Below, piece after piece: positions 12,101 through 21,594 of a stretch of DNA of 64,000 bases. The position numbers and the translations under genes are program-made. The notes below the pieces were generated by a model that was not told the origin of the DNA, did not search any database, and was given only the letters and a program-made list of their open reading frames with translations. This DNA comes from Strongylocentrotus droebachiensis (lineage: Eukaryota; Echinodermata; Echinoidea; Camarodonta; Strongylocentrotidae): positions 124,001-188,000 of the forward strand of contig JAVYIG010002548.1 of the NCBI GenBank assembly GCA_035222895.1, written 5' to 3'. Within the stretch, counting starts at the first letter, position 1; each line of letters starts with the position of its first letter.

Positions 12101-13108
12101 TTTGCACTTCTTTCAAATGTGTTGTATCATTAGTACCATACCTGTATATTCTTGCATGATGAAGAAATAGGAAAACAATTGCACTTTATATTGCATGACC
12201 AAAACAAATTATATACATACTGTATGTTTTAATATGCATGAAATGTCTTGTACATGTCTGTGTTTGCCTTGAATATCTATGAGAAGGTATGAAGATAAAA
12301 CATTGGGAAAGGAAATTACAGTTGTAAGGAAATTACAACTACAGTTGTATAAAAAACAATCAACTATAGATTTATTTTATTATACGAAAAATAAGTAGAT
12401 ACGTTTTGGAGAATTGTAAACCTTTAGTGATGAACCAATATTCCTTTTATTTATAGGGAATTTGTCCTTTTATTTTTCCAAATTCTCCCTTTAGGCAGGA
12501 AATTTAATGATCTTACAATGTCTAATCTCCAAATTAAGGTTGATTATTATCTTTATGTCTGCATTTATTGATATCTAACAGTTGGCTCCATGGTATAATG
12601 ATTTTTATAGAATACATTGACATGTCTGTGTGTTTCTTTGACCCGCCTTAACATTTTTTGTTGAGTAGTTTCTTCTTTAACTCATCAGTGCATTGATAAA
12701 ATAAAAATACTTCCTTCATACGTACATCATTTCTAGTGGTACAGTCAAACCTGTATAGAAAGACCACCTGTCTACAAAGACCACATTTTTTGTTTCCCTT
12801 GAAAATGGTTTCTCATTGAGACATGTACTGCAGGAACCTGCCTATAAAGACCACTTTCCTTGCCTCTTGTGGGTGGTCTTTACAGACAGGTTTCGCTGTA
12901 TAAAGGTATGGTAATTCAATTTTAATGTTATGTACCGTTTTTTCTTCCTCTCTTTACGATCCAAAAGGATGGCTTCATGGATTTCTTTGATCGCAATCAA
13001 GCAGCTGAACGAGCTCAAGAATCTCTCTCAAAATTTGTACGGTCTGCATGCGGCTATGTCGCGGTGGGCGCCGGAATTGCAGCACTGGGCATGTTCCTAC
13101 GCAGGTGA
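6048..13108 (+). CDS. Bcl-2 family (BAK-like) apoptosis regulator gene with two alternative last exons
   Basis: Coding exons 6048-6186, 7122-7259, 8018-8181, then either 10457-10594 or 12968-13108; all junctions are GT-AG and in phase. The protein would be 192 or 193 aa, the usual size of multidomain Bcl-2 proteins. Seen in order: BH3-like VAARMREIGEEIER (about residues 40-53, with the family's central Gly and an acidic residue after it), a helix AYAKFKDLADELFKD, BH1 GVTWGRIAALIAFSGRL, BH2 PWMQDHQNWDGF, and a short hydrophobic anchor GAGIAAL ending in Arg-Arg. The AY..F.....LF spacing before BH1 and the WGR..AL pattern resemble BAK more than Bcl-xL. Family members act at the outer mitochondrial or ER membrane to promote or block cytochrome c release. 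Which role this one has cannot be told from the sequence. Upstream untranslated exons were not located. Confidence 0.88.
6414..6708. repeat. Inverted-repeat MITE, GTGTTTCACAAAGACTAAG type
   Basis: Left end GGTGTTTCACAAAGACTAAG, right end CTTAGTCTTTATGAAACACT, with inner complementary words GTTGGACTTAACTATGG and CCATAGTTAAGTC, and GAGAGACCAATGGTGAGAG complementary to CTCACCATTACTAGCATTGG nearby. It lies in intron 1 of the BAK-like gene and is related in design to 9050-9327 and 58345-58655. Confidence 0.8.
7122..7259 (+). CDS. BAK-like gene, coding exon 2
   Basis: Acceptor CTTTATAG before GT GAA GAA ATC; reads (G)EEIERTNPDFFSGCCEE... to ...LFKDQENGSR, then a split Gly codon at G|GTAAAG. It completes BH3 and covers the helix that precedes BH1. 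Confidence 0.85.
7431..7563 (-). repeat. Inverted copy of the 895-1112 repeat unit
   Basis: The reverse complement reads GTGGTAATCGATACAATCGT, then GATCGTATCCTTATCC, GATCCTTGATCATTTAAGC and TTAGTTCCTTCTCAG. This is the same order as 902-1205. The pair forms a 6.5 kb-spaced inverted repeat around the 5' half of the Bcl-2 family gene. Confidence 0.7.
8018..8181 (+). CDS. BAK-like gene, coding exon 3 (BH1 and first part of BH2)
   Basis: Acceptor CTTCAATACAG; reads (G)VTWGRIAALIAFSGRLSVH... to ...LLPWMQDHQNW at donor GTAAGC. The BH1 signature NWGR appears as TWGR. The exon stops inside BH2 (W|DGF), the conserved intron position of Bcl-2 family genes, so the last exon must supply the rest of BH2. 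Confidence 0.9.
8313..8743. repeat. TTAA-type MITE (AGCCCCACTGCACT ends) carrying a long palindrome
   Basis: Left end CAGCCCCACTGCACTAGT and right end AGTGCAGTGGGGCTTTAA are inverted copies. The right arm (AGGCATTGTTTGCTATATAGAGGGCGC) matches the family copies at 42938, 61543 and 62774. Positions 8333-8577 form a near-perfect palindrome with a spacer of about 13 bp at 8460-8472. The copy lies in intron 3 of the BAK-like gene. Confidence 0.8.
8887..9031. repeat. Short inverted-repeat MITE, GGGCCCATTTCACAAAACTTG type
   Basis: Left end GGGCCCATTTCACAAAACTTG; right end GGCTTTGTGAAACGGGTCC; the inner TGTCATTAGTGACAAATAAC pairs with GATTTTGTCATTTGTCATTG. Same class as 13754-13908 and 49507-49666. 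Confidence 0.75.
9050..9327. repeat. Inverted-repeat MITE, GTGTTTCACAAAGATTCTAAG type, copy 1
   Basis: Ends GGTGTTTCACAAAGATTCTAAG and AGGATCTTTGTGAAACACCCC; inner GTTGAACTTAACTCTAAATT pairs with AACTTAGAGATAAGTTCAAC. The body is co-linear with 58345-58655 (both contain GCTAACGGCTTTCCATAATT). Confidence 0.85.
9514..9744. repeat. Complete 231-bp MITE (ACTAAATTATTCATACC ends)
   Basis: Left end CAGTTAATTACTAAATTATT, right end GAGTGATTTAGTTTTTAACTG, which are inverted copies. Best-preserved member of the family also seen at 107-273 and 25484-25722. Confidence 0.8.
9745..10456. other. Intron 3 remainder of the BAK-like gene
   Basis: AT-rich intron sequence without ORFs or clear repeats. It ends in a pyrimidine-rich stretch and TTATTTTAG, the acceptor of the first alternative last exon. 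Confidence 0.5.
10457..10594 (+). CDS. BAK-like gene, alternative last exon A (BH2 + membrane anchor)
   Basis: Reads DGFMAFFEENGKVRARE... to GAGIAALACLLRR and a TAG stop, 45 codons, in phase with exon 3 (HQNW|DGF). It completes BH2 and supplies a short C-terminal hydrophobic segment ending in Arg-Arg, as in tail-anchored Bcl-2 proteins. The exon is homologous to 12968-13108: both have DGFM-FF, a central SAC and GAGIAAL..LRR. Use of this exon excludes the other because it has its own stop. Its 3' UTR runs into 10595 onward, where no polyadenylation site could be fixed. Confidence 0.85.
   Translation, partial: DGFMAFFEENGKVRARETVSSIMSSACRFAVFGAGIAALACLLRR
10595..12738. other. 3' UTR of isoform A and intron before exon B
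   Basis: AT-rich, no convincing ORF. The 99-codon ORF at 10683-10982 has low-complexity hydrophobic composition and no family resemblance. Where the isoform A transcript ends is not determinable by eye. Confidence 0.4.
12739..12902. repeat. MITE with TACAGTCAAACCTGT ends, copy 1
   Basis: Left TACAGTCAAACCTGTATA, right GACAGGTTTCGCTGTATA; inner AGACCACCTGTCTACAAAGA. Co-linear with 46768-46926. TA at each end suggests a Tc1/mariner/pogo-type target, but no transposase is present. Confidence 0.75.
12968..13108 (+). CDS. BAK-like gene, alternative last exon B (BH2 + membrane anchor)
   Basis: Reads DGFMDFFDRNQAAERAQ... to GAGIAALGMFLRR and a TGA stop, 46 codons, in the same phase as exon A. The pyrimidine tract TTTTTTCTTCCTCTCTTTAC precedes ATCCAAAAG, a somewhat weak acceptor. 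Conservation with exon A is strongest at both ends (DGFM-FF and GAGIAAL) and weaker in the linker, as expected for two copies under selection. Exon B lies beyond exon A, so its use needs skipping of exon A or read-through past that polyadenylation region. Confidence 0.83.
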   Translation, partial: DGFMDFFDRNQAAERAQESLSKFVRSACGYVAVGAGIAALGMFLRR

Positions 13109-13753
13109 AAAAGGACACCGAACAAGGCTTAAAAGCATTTGATGTTAACGCTTTTGAAGCGTGACTAGCGAACGTTCCCATGCTGTGGAGTGTCGTATGA
13201 TTTCCAATCCCGGCAAAGTGGTTTGTGTTTGGTCGTCGTTATGTCTGCTGCTGGTGTTCCGCCGTCGAGGTCCGATCCCGAAAGCCGAGCAAAGAAATCC
13301 ATCGCTATCTCCATTTTCCAAAGACTCTGAAGAAACGATCTGCACGCCGCGCTACGCCAAACAACGTGAAAGAAAAATGTGTCTGTGATTCCCGGAAACG
13401 TTGTTCAGATGCCACTTCGTCAGTCAGTGCTTCAACTTCCGCTTATGTGGCGCCGAATCTGCAAGCAACGACCCCTAGAGCTGCATGCGGAGCAACTGTG
13501 TCTGCTTGCAACTAACTAGTCAAGCGAGTCAACTGCTCGCGAGTGTAAAAACTAATGCACACGCAAAATAGAAACGTGAACGTAACGCTATCATCATTGC
13601 CATTCCACCATAGATGTAGTGTGTCAATAGGAGCAGTGTTGAGGCGCCTCGATCCAAAAATAATTGGCTTTTTAATGTGAATGTCATGCCCCCTCTGAAA
13701 AGAGTTCAAACTTTAAGAAGTTTCAAGCTATTGACGAGTTGCTGCTGCACCAA
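13109..13753. other. Probable 3' UTR of isoform B
   Basis: Higher GC than the surroundings (13150-13520) with overlapping ORFs on both strands that share no recognisable motif. Treated as 3' UTR. I do not call these ORFs. Confidence 0.4.
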
Positions 13754-13908
13754 GGCCCTGTTTCATAAAACTTGTTATCAATAAACAAGCTACAATAACT
13801 GTTATAAGCTACTGAAATCGTGGCATTTGATTGGCTTAGAGCAAATTTGTCATAGAAATTTAGCATTTTGTTATTGATAGCAAGTAAGTGTGATGAAACT
13901 TGGCCCAG
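13754..13908. repeat. Short inverted-repeat MITE, GGCCCTGTTTCATAAAACTTG type
   Basis: Left GGCCCTGTTTCATAAAACTTG; right GTGATGAAACTTGGCCCA; the inner TATCAATAAACAAGCTA pairs with TTGTTATTGATAGCAAG. Same class as 8887-9031 and 49507-49666. Confidence 0.7.
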
Positions 13909-15209
13909 GTCTCGGCACTAACAGGCACTTGAACACACGAGTGTAACAAATTTACGCCTGGATCCCCAAATTTTGACAAGGGGCTTATGCTCACTTGTAA
14001 AGAACTTAAAATATTTCCCATCAGGACTTCATACAAACACAAATAGTGTGGTGCCCTGCACCCCTGTGAGTTCTGAATACAGTCTTTTGAGCAGTCCCTC
14101 GTAGTGACAGATTGTGTTTGGTTTTCATCTACATGTTTACAGTAGAGGAATTAGTGTATAGACAGATATGGGCTAGAAAGTAGAGAAAGGTGTTTTTGAT
14201 ATCGTACTAATGGGAGAAAAGATTGAAGATTTAAAAAAGAAAGAAATATTGTCCTTTTCCATTCTCGTTGAGATAAAAGAAAAGAAGATGAAATCGTTTC
14301 TGTACATGAAATGTATTTAGGTGTAGGTATGTTGATTCCTGAAGCGGAAAAAAGACAAATACCTCTTTTAAAGTGCAATGTAACGTAGGTTTAACATTAA
14401 AGCAACAACAAAAAATATTAAAAAATGAGGCAGAAGGAAAAAATGAAATAGTTCCATTTATACCCAAGAGGGCATTTGGTAATGTAATTAAATTTAATGC
14501 ACAAATCTATCGTAAGTGCCTTGTTACAAATTAATTTATTCACCTGTTACAAATAATTGTACTTAAATAGTCAGAATGCGAATGGCATACATTAAGTGTT
14601 GTTAGGTAGGACGATCCATAATTTGTTTCCTACCTAGCAGCAATTTTTGCATGCAATGCTTTTAGACTATTGAAATACAATGATTCATAATGAGTGAATG
14701 AAATGATTTGTAATGAGGCATTTAACAAAGATTTGTGTGCATTTAATTGGATTAATTACAAAAGTGGCTACTATAAAAAAAATGATTCAGTACTGATGTG
14801 GTATAGACAACTGGTGAATGAGAATTTTGATGAGTAATTAACGGCAAAGAATATTCCTTCTTTTGCTTCGTTCAAAATAAGTCAAGTGCATGAAGAAACA
14901 TACCGGTAATAAAAACAGACACCATTAGAAATGTATTTGTTGATTAACTACAAAAGTTACTTTTAAGTTATGCATTTGATAATAAGACTAAAATGAAAAA
15001 CTAAAATCTCTTTGAATATATTAAGCATTACTACCTTTTCTTGAAAATTTCTGATTTGATGTTCTAAACACGTTATAAAACATAAATATATATGTGCACT
15101 GGAAGAAAAATTAAATTATATGTATTTTGAAGTGTGCCTTTAAGCTTACCATAAAATGTTCCTAACAATTTCCCATGCCATTCTCATTCTCCTTTTTTTT
15201 TTCTTTTTC

Positions 15210-15240
<31 letters not shown>

Positions 15241-16438
15241 GACGAAAATGAAAATTATGCTTATGTAGATATCATAATCTCTTATTTATTCATACATTAA
15301 TTTCATGGCTTATCTTTAATGAGAACAACTGCCATTTCTTTCATTTTTCCCCTCACTAAAGCAACAATTAGTATGCTTATGGAATTTGTTATCCTTCAGA
15401 AAGTATTACACTGTTTAGTGTTATTTTACCATTGAAATCATTTCATTTATAGAAATCACAATCATACAAGAGATCTAAAAGTTAAATTGTTATTGCGCTT
15501 AATACAACATTGTTTTGTATTCATTCAAAAGCTTTACAAGGAGTTCCCCAAAAAGACTTGTTTTAGAATATTTATTGCTAGTATTGCTCTCAAAACAAAC
15601 AAACAAACAAGCAAAAAAAAATGCTATGCATGTGTTGCCAATTTAGATCTTTTCTGTACCACCTGAAGCTCTGAGAATCCGAGATACTTTAAGTGGTTGA
15701 TTCCCACAGCTAACATGTGCTGTGGTTAAACTATGGTCATGCCAATTTGCTCAAACTAGATTTTATGAAAAGTTGACAAAGTCCTATATGTGTATATTTT
15801 TTGTTTTTTAGATGGTAGTCATTATAAAAGGTTTGTTTTACAATTTGACCATATCACCATACTATACATGTAGAATACAATAATAAGGTACTGTTGCATT
15901 TTTGGTACTGTAGCCAGTTCAGATAATGTATATAGAGGGCACCATTTAAACACTTTCTCAGTTTCGAAATTAGAATTTAAACTGTTAGGTCAATACCTCA
16001 GTCAAAAGCAGTTTTGTGTATGAGAGGACTTCATAAATAATATCTTCTGAATTTAATAAAACAATTTTGCTGCAAATTTCAGACAACAGTCATAGAATGA
16101 AAATTAGGCTATGCTTGTATTATCAGTTTGATTTTAATTCCTTTTTTCTTCAACTCATAAACAGTGTGTTGCTGCAAATTATGCATGTATTCAACTGAAT
16201 TGTATGGGGAGGGGGGGGGGGGGAATAATTTCACAAATAGGACCCATATTGGCAACTGATAACCAAATATATTAAATGGACAGTTTCTTTAATACCAGTT
16301 GTGAATGCTATAAGTGTTTCAATGTTCAATGTAAAAATGTGATAATGTTGTGTTATTTTGTGAAAGTCGCTTATGAATCAGATCTGAGAAGTACCTCTCA
16401 ACTTTAATAGTAATCCAGTATCGTCTAGATTTCCTTAC
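13909..16438. other. Intergenic DNA, no gene seen
   Basis: AT-rich. A G-run of about 25 at 15217-15241 follows a T-rich stretch and may be of unreliable length in the assembly; a second G-run lies at 16208-16223. No ORF with family features. Confidence 0.45.
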
Positions 16439-16542
16439 ATATCGTCCCTATTTTCACGAAGTGACGGTAGTGAGGACAATCGTCACACAAATTGTATGCG
16501 ATTTTCCTCACTACCATCACTTTGTGAAAATAGGGACGATAT
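16439..16542. repeat. Perfect-looking hairpin of about 104 bp
   Basis: ATATCGTCCCTATTTTCAC...GTAGTGAGGACAATCG is followed, after about 18 bp, by its inverted copy CGATTTTCCTCACTACCATC...GTGAAAATAGGGACGATAT, with two or three mismatches. It behaves as a small foldback element; no second copy was seen in the window. Confidence 0.8.
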
Positions 16543-17247
16543 GATGAAAGTTTTTTATTTCTTTCAAAATTTGGTCATTTTATTTTATTTTCCCTGTTAA
16601 ATTGCATTTTGGCCAACTTATCTTCTCATGAAACAAAGTTTATTTAAACTGATAAACATAAACATTGTCTTGAATGCGGTGTTCTCAAATTCATGACACA
16701 TCAGGATTTTCATGTAAGATCAGAGAAAAATTAAAGGCTCTTAAAAAATAAAAATGTTTTATGTTTCATAACATTTTCTGCCAAAATAACAAAACAGTAG
16801 GGTAAATTCCTAGTTTGAACAAATGAATTGTACGTATTAAAGGTCCATTTCAATCAAGAAGGCAAAACTCTGTAAAATGATAGTTAGACAAGCTTCTTAA
16901 AGTGTCTGGATTATCCTCTTGATCCCACCTACGTAATTTCATGTAAGTAAAGAGAGACAAAACGCCAACAAAACAGCTGGCTGTTTTTGGTACTGGTGGA
17001 TTAACTAAGAGAAAGAAGTTTATGCAGATGTTATAACTTTGATGTGGTGTTCGATTGATATGTGTAATGTCGTAATTTTAAGGTTAACCTATTTTTTTAT
17101 TTAGACAAATTTGTGTTTTCATTTTGAAATAAATAATATACCACTTTCTTATTAGTAACTTTAATCTTTTATGACTGCCAGTTATATTTTTCTTATATAT
17201 TTTGTTATGCAATCATCATAGATCTCTCTTTATATCTTCCCTTTCCT

Positions 17248-17249
<2 letters not shown>

Positions 17250-17286
<37 letters not shown>

Positions 17287-17365
17287 TCTCTCTCTTTCAC
17301 TCTCTCTCTATCATTCTCTCTCTCTCTTTTTTTTTTTCTCTATCTCTTTCTCTTCTGTTTTCTCT
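17250..17365. repeat. (CT)n microsatellite tract
   Basis: CTCTCTCT runs with a T-run at 17327-17337. Simple repeat; the ORF across it is an artefact of composition. Confidence 0.9.
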
Positions 17366-17977
17366 CCCCTTTCTGTATGACTATCCTTAGGTAAGATTCA
17401 GTATATATCTCTTTCTTTATAGAATTTAAGTTTTTTGTTGTTGTTGTCCTGAGCAGCCAAATTTGAAACATTTAACACATATACTTGTGTACTCTACATT
17501 AATACATTAGCTCATTCATATAGGAAAAACCTACTGTGTATGTCGTGTTCAATACGTACAATCTACCATAAAAGTAAGAAAGTATATTAAAATGGTATGT
17601 TGTGAGGGAAGAGGATAGATTTCAACAAGTTTTTTGATGTTTTTGTGAAATACGTAGTTGCTGTTGAAAGCTTAATTGAAATTTGCTATTTATTTTTATA
17701 TGATGGAGACTGTGTTTGTGAATTATTCCTTGCTCTGTGTATACATGTATGTACTTTATTTGGAAAGAGAACTATCTGGTTGAGTGTTATTTAATTTGAG
17801 TATGATGTATTTTGGTTTGATGATAGGATACAGATAAGTATATACACCTTTGACTGTTTTGTGACATCGCCTCTTATAGTTTAATAGATGTGAAGTACGT
17901 TGGTTGTCTGTTGGTCAAAATGGTAATTTTGAGTTCTGATATCAAACTATTATATTGTCTGCCAAGAGGAAAGGGAC

Positions 17978-18118
17978 GTTCAATTAGAATGTGTTCAATT
18001 GGAATGCATTCAATTGGAATGCGCTCAATTGGAATGCGTTCAATTAGCATGTGTTCAATTGGAATGCGTTCAATGGGAATGCGTTCAATTGGTATGCGTT
18101 CAATTGGAATGCATTCAT
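17978..18118. repeat. 15-bp minisatellite, about nine units
   Basis: Units of GTTCAATTGGAATGC with single-base variants. The period is a multiple of three, so ORFs on both strands run through it (Ser-Ile-Gly-Met-Arg on plus, Ile-Pro-Ile-Glu-Arg on minus). No flanking start context, splice sites or family support a protein. Confidence 0.85.
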
Positions 18119-19808
18119 GTAGAGTTAACACCCTCCTGGCTCTCAGCAGATAATATCTAGAGTAACTGTTTTTGAAGTCGGTCATAATCGTTTCGAATAG
18201 AGTGAATAAGAATATATGTATCGTCCTTTCGGAGCCAGAATGGCGTTAACTCATAAACTGTAACACAGAGTTAATGCCCTTCTGGCTTTGAACAGACGAT
18301 ATATTGTTGGTTGTTTGGACAAGCTATATATGTAAATATAATGATGAAACCTGCTGAAAACCCCATAACCTGAAAAACACCAAACACAGATTTGCACACC
18401 TGGGACTACATATTTTTTATTCGGGCTTGATTACATTCAGATAGTCTCATCTTTCATTGTTTTGAAAAGTTATCAGATATTTTATATATTTAAGAAAATT
18501 GTCTTGCAGATTCATTCATTGGCACATTCAAACATCCATTAAACATTTGTAATGGATTTTTTTCAGTGGTTTTGTTCCACGATATGGAAATAGTGAATTT
18601 CTCTGTGAACAAATTCTGTTTATATTGCAACATTGCGTGATATAACATATGGCATCTGTCTGTTTACGGTGCATTTTCCCACTTTGAAGGTGTTCCATCA
18701 TTTTTAATGGCATCACCGTCATACATACACAATGTGGTTTTATGATTGCTATACTGTGGTACACTGTAAACATGTGGTATGGAAGGGGAAAATGTGATTA
18801 AAAGGATCTTCTTAAGCTATTGAAAATTACGCCCTTGTTATAATGAAAGAGCTGTTCTTAGATGTTATTTTATTTGAATAATAATAAAACAATGCTACCT
18901 ATTCTTGTACACAAATGACACGGCTACTGCACAGTTCAATTGCAAACATTCTCTTAATTATATATATTTTGCTCAATGCATCTCATGTATTTAATAATGC
19001 TAATCATCAATTAATAAATGAATATAAAGTCATTGATATTACTATGTTGTAATTATTGTTCATACTATTTAAGACATGATATTTTGTTATCTTTTCCCTA
19101 GAGGCAAACAGGAGAAGCAGATTATTTATTTAAATTCTCTTTTCTGTTATTTGGCAGTTTGGTGCAAAATGATTTAAGATGTTCTCTATAGGTTTCTATG
19201 GTGATTGAGTATTCACGATTGGAGGCTTTTGGTAACACCACATCCTTTTATTGAAGTATGTTGACTTCTCATATTTAATATGATTGTTTTTTTTTATTAC
19301 AATATTATATTCACAAGGGCATTCATCATATTCTTCTTCATCAGGAAAGTTTCATTTGGGATTAACCTTTCTTGAATATAATTCTCCCCCTGTCGATAAA
19401 CTCTCATTGTCTTTTCATCTTCTGGAAATGAATTGTTAAAAATTCAGCCCCAGCAGTTGTTCAATATGTTCTTGTACGGATGATGGCAATGGTATAGAAG
19501 TTCCTCTGATGATTATTATAACTATGATTTAGAGTTCCTTATACAGACATGGGTGAGTCAGGAATTTTTGTGAGGATGATCAAAGCTGATCTGTCTGTAC
19601 ACCTTGGACAAGTCACAAAGTTCCCTGACTGAGATTTGAACCCCTGACTCTTTTCCAAGAGTCTGACACACAATTCTCTGAGTCTAGACCATGCCACAAT
19701 TAATTATGTAAAGTTAAATGTTAACAATGAGAAATGAAAGAAAGTATGAGCTAAATACATGTGGTATATATATTTTCTTTTTTACTGTTCCGTAATGTTT
19801 TTTTTTTT

Positions 19809-19839
<31 letters not shown>

Positions 19840-21487
19840 TGCGTGATGGATGCAATGCATTTTTGCAACTAATTATAGATATATATAAATAGATATACAT
19901 ACATTAGTTTGTCTCTCCAGAGTCAAATTCAGAGAGCAATTATTACATTCCCCCCCCCCTGAATTCAGGGGTAAGGGATAGTAAAAATAAACACAGATTT
20001 TTATCAAAAATGTGATTATTGTTATTCATTATTTGCATTAACTCTAGACCTAGTAGGCAGATCTATTGTATTGAATGAATGTATGAAGCCGTTAACGCCA
20101 GCATTCACATGAATATATTGGCTATAAGCTGAAACTAAAAAGCAAGCTAATTCTCAGATGCATACGTAAGTTGTTTCTTTTACAGACAGCATAATCTGTA
20201 CTATGAGTAAAAGCTATTGATATGTATGCTTTTATATTAGTTTGTCATTGTTCTTGTTTGTTTTTATCGATAATGGTCTTTCCATACCAACTTATACTGC
20301 CCTGCTATCTGTGTTTGTACATGTACTATATATATAAAAAATAATATGACAATGAAATAATATTGCCCGCAGAAAAACAACAATGAAATGACTTTTGTGT
20401 TTTTATTATTTTCTGAGGCAGTGTGTGTATAAAGAGAGTGGAAAGGGTGAGCAAGAAAAGTGGTGTTCTGTGTGCTGCAATATTGTGGGCGAATCCACCA
20501 TTTTAGAAAAGGGGGAAATTTGTCTGAAGGGGTAACAAATAACACAATCGCAAGGGGGAGGGGGGCAGCACATTTTTTTCTTTTATGAATTGAGGAATGC
20601 AAGTTGGCTTCAGAGAGGATAGGATAGGGGCATGTGCAGGCTAAGCCCCTCCCCTCATAAAAGCTATTTTTTTAACGGAAAGGGAGGGGGGGGGGGTAGG
20701 GGATGAACCAAATTTGTGGAATGACGGGTGATCTTGAGTAACCCTTGCCCCCCCCCCCCCCCCCCCCACCTTCTAATGATGCCCCTATAACATGGAGATT
20801 GTGAAGAGTACTTTCACAAATCAATGCTATTTACTGTAATCATCTCCAGGTTTAGCCTGTTGAGAGGGAAATGGAGAGCAAGAGAGAAAGAGAAAGGGAG
20901 GGAGGGAGGGGGGGGGGGGGATGTAGAGAGAATCTGAGAGATGTCTGGAGATTTATTAACCCATACAAGGTGGAAAGTGTTATGAGAGGAAACTGGGATA
21001 ATATTATAAATATATTTAAAAAACCTGACTTTAAAAATTACTGGCCAGAGTGGTCGTTGAAATACTGCACATAGTCAAAAAGTGAGGGAGAAAGGAGGGG
21101 TAAGGGCATTATTTATTTTTATTTTGATATTAAAGGGAACGAATGGGTTAATTGCAGGATTTATGGATACATGAAAGTGAGCAATATTGTCATCGAAGAA
21201 AGAAACTACAAGCATGATATTGATGTAGATCAAAACTTGTCAGTTGATATAACAATTCAATCGATTTACATTTTATGATAGAATAAAAGGATAATTATTT
21301 CAGAGATGCCACTTACATTCAAGAATGAATAACAGATGGAGGTGCATGCAGGGCAATATACAAATAGGAGAGAAAGAGATGTGGGGCCTATATGTGGCTG
21401 TAACGAAACAAAATAGTCGAGCGCCCTCTTTCGTTTAAAAGTAGACGCCAATTATGCAAAATTGTCAACATATTTCTGTCACTAAAG
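18119..21487. other. Intergenic DNA up to RABL2
   Basis: Holds a small inverted pair GGAGCCAGAATGGCGTTAACTC / GAGTTAATGCCCTTCTGGCT at 18224-18288, and G- or C-runs at 19811-19839, 20680-20697, 20749-20767 and 20909-20921. An ORF of 112 codons on the minus strand at 20264-20602 is not recognisable. The RABL2 promoter should be near 21380-21487, but I see no TATA box or X-box there. Confidence 0.45.
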
Positions 21488-21594
21488 ATGGCGAATCACA
21501 CGAACTCATCGAGTGTCCCGGAAGGGGACGGTAAAATAGCCGAAAATGGGGTTAAAATTATCTGTTTAGGAGATTCCGCTGTTGGCAAATCAAA
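21488..21594 (+). CDS. RABL2: RABL2 exon 1
   Basis: Start at ATG in AAAGATGGCG; encodes MANHTNSSSVPEG... through KIICLGDSAVGKSK (P-loop), donor AA|GTGAGT. The N-terminal 22 residues before VKIICLGD match the length of the variable leader of animal RABL2. Confidence 0.93.

Noticed and set aside
13161-13515. GC-richer ORFs after the BAK-like exon B
   Set aside because: Overlapping frames on both strands, Cys/Arg-rich without a pattern; better seen as 3' UTR.
15217-15241. Long G-run as a possible quadruplex regulator (also at 19811, 20749, 25817, 43601)
   Set aside because: Homopolymer runs of this kind recur next to T-rich tracts and may reflect sequencing or assembly length errors; no placement near promoters.
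17874-18185. Overlapping ORFs of about 90-100 codons on both strands with regular pentapeptide repeats
   Set aside because: They result from a 15-bp minisatellite; no start context, splice sites or known family.
20264-20602. Minus-strand ORF of 112 codons
   Set aside because: Low-complexity composition over AT-rich intergenic DNA and no recognisable motif.
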